A stretch of 64,000 bases of DNA from Fructilactobacillus carniphilus (GTDB lineage Bacteria > Bacillota > Bacilli > Lactobacillales > Lactobacillaceae), in assembly GCF_024029675.1 (NCBI RefSeq), contig NZ_CP097121.1:1-64000 (forward strand), given 5' to 3'. Below the pieces are notes generated by a model. It was not told where the DNA came from. It worked only from the letters and a program-made list of their open reading frames with translations, and did not search any database. Positions 63,301 to 64,000 of the stretch are shown here, in pieces. Every line of letters starts with the position of its first letter. Within the stretch, counting starts at the first letter, position 1. Both the position numbers and the translations under genes were made by a program.

Positions 63301-63936
63301 TCAGGAATTTGGGGTCGGTAAACCCAGCCATTTGAGCCAACTTGGCGTGAAGAAACGTTCCAGGTTGTGGGTCAGCACCAGAGTTTCTTGCTGGGGATAA
63401 TCGTGCTTGAGAATGTCACAGACGGTGGCATAAAAGGAGAAGGCGTGGAAGTGGAGTTCCTGGTAATTAAACTGGAAGGTAATTGCGATGATCCCCCGTT
63501 CCTGCATCACGCTAATGACCTGGATGATCTTGGTAGTAAAGTACTGGGTGGCAATTTCTGCGAGCTGGTCGTAGCGGGAACCATCGGTCCGAAAGAGAAG
63601 GAGCTGCTTTAGTTCGGAGTCCTGGTAGAGCGCGCTAATCACCTGATCGAGGTTTAAGACCGTTTTCTGCCAAAAGGAAGCTGCGTTGTGTCGCGTAAGT
63701 TGATCTAAGCCATGCTGTAGTTGGTGTTCATAATCAGTCGTGAGCTGCTTAAACAACGGGGCAATGAGTTCGTCCAGCAACTCAGCTTTAGATGCAAAGT
63801 ATTGATAAAAGGCGCCGGTAGTGCGATGAGCTTTACGACAAATTTCTCTGAGGGTCGTTTGTTCGTAGCCGTGCTCTAAAAAGGCCGCTAAGCCTGCTTG
63901 TAACAGCAGATCGTGAGTAGATTGTTTAGTCGTCAT
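63301..63936 (-). CDS. TetR-family regulator
   Basis: 211 residues. The HTH (about 28-50) reads TLREICRKAHRTTGAFYQYFASKAELL, the TetR signature. The ligand domain is not recognisable. It is divergent from the window end, so its target is probably beyond 64000. A plus-strand gene is not visible in the last 60 bp. Confidence 0.85.
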   Translation of the reverse strand: MTTKQSTHDLLLQAGLAAFLEHGYEQTTLREICRKAHRTTGAFYQYFASKAELLDELIAPLFKQLTTDYEHQLQHGLDQLTRHNAASFWQKTVLNLDQVISALYQDSELKQLLLFRTDGSRYDQLAEIATQYFTTKIIQVISVMQERGIIAITFQFNYQELHFHAFSFYATVCDILKHDYPQQETLVLTHNLERFFTPSWLKWLGLPTPNS

Positions 63937-64000
63937 GAAAAAACTCCTAGATAAATGGTTGCGATAATTTAGATAACAGTGTTATATTATTAAACGAAAT

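Overview
The window is a chromosomal segment of a lactic acid bacterium of the family Lactobacillaceae. Support comes from the peptidase set (PepO, PepT, PepI), a D-lactate dehydrogenase, xylulokinase of the heterofermentative pentose route, an OpuA-type glycine betaine transporter, PerR, a T-box leader, an LPxTG/LysM surface protein and moderate GC in the housekeeping blocks. The species cannot be named from sequence alone. By eye, several stretches are much more AT-rich than the rest (about 0.75-4.2 kb, 28.8-33 kb, 39.4-42 kb, 44.1-44.9 kb) and these carry the accessory functions.

Layout. 1-5.8 kb is a type I restriction-modification locus: hsdM, a frameshifted hsdS, a tyrosine recombinase, an oppositely oriented silent hsdS cassette and the start of hsdR. 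Perfect 115-bp inverted repeats inside the two hsdS genes, plus a 15-bp pair at their 5' ends, mark it as an invertible specificity-switching locus. 5.9-28.2 kb is mostly housekeeping: Map, a DUF915-like pseudo-hydrolase, PepO, the opuA operon, two VIT1-like transporters, a DUF3290-DUF421 fusion, PerR, a Rad3/DinG-type helicase without its Fe-S cysteines, asparaginase, a four-repeat protein of unknown function, and a TetR-controlled SDR/quinone reductase pair.

28.2-33 kb starts with a tRNA-Arg and a SLATT/DUF4231-like two-TM gene. An AT-rich island follows, holding a Dam-like adenine methylase and an OLD-family ATPase/TOPRIM nuclease, next to ISL3-type insertion-sequence remnants. This is a candidate defence module. 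33-39.4 kb has a secreted YdhK-like protein, a glycine T-box leader in front of a glyA gene broken by one in-frame stop codon, an ABC exporter, ogt and pepT.

39.4-41.8 kb holds an LPxTG/LysM surface protein whose promoter lies between 20-bp imperfect inverted repeats, followed by a serine recombinase gene. This looks like a promoter phase switch. 42-44.8 kb has two convergent CPBP proteases, an XRE membrane regulator and an AT-rich SAP-domain gene. 45-64 kb is again housekeeping: asnB, stress proteins, an amino acid permease, an ABC-F protein, adenosine deaminase, PepI, two CPA2 antiporters, a guanylate-kinase-like protein, xylB with a cre site, ldhD and a TetR regulator.

Two site-specific recombinases, each beside its own inverted repeats and a target gene (hsdS and a wall protein), suggest that the strain diversifies both DNA methylation and surface display. 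Functions are assigned from motifs recognised by eye; no database search was run.
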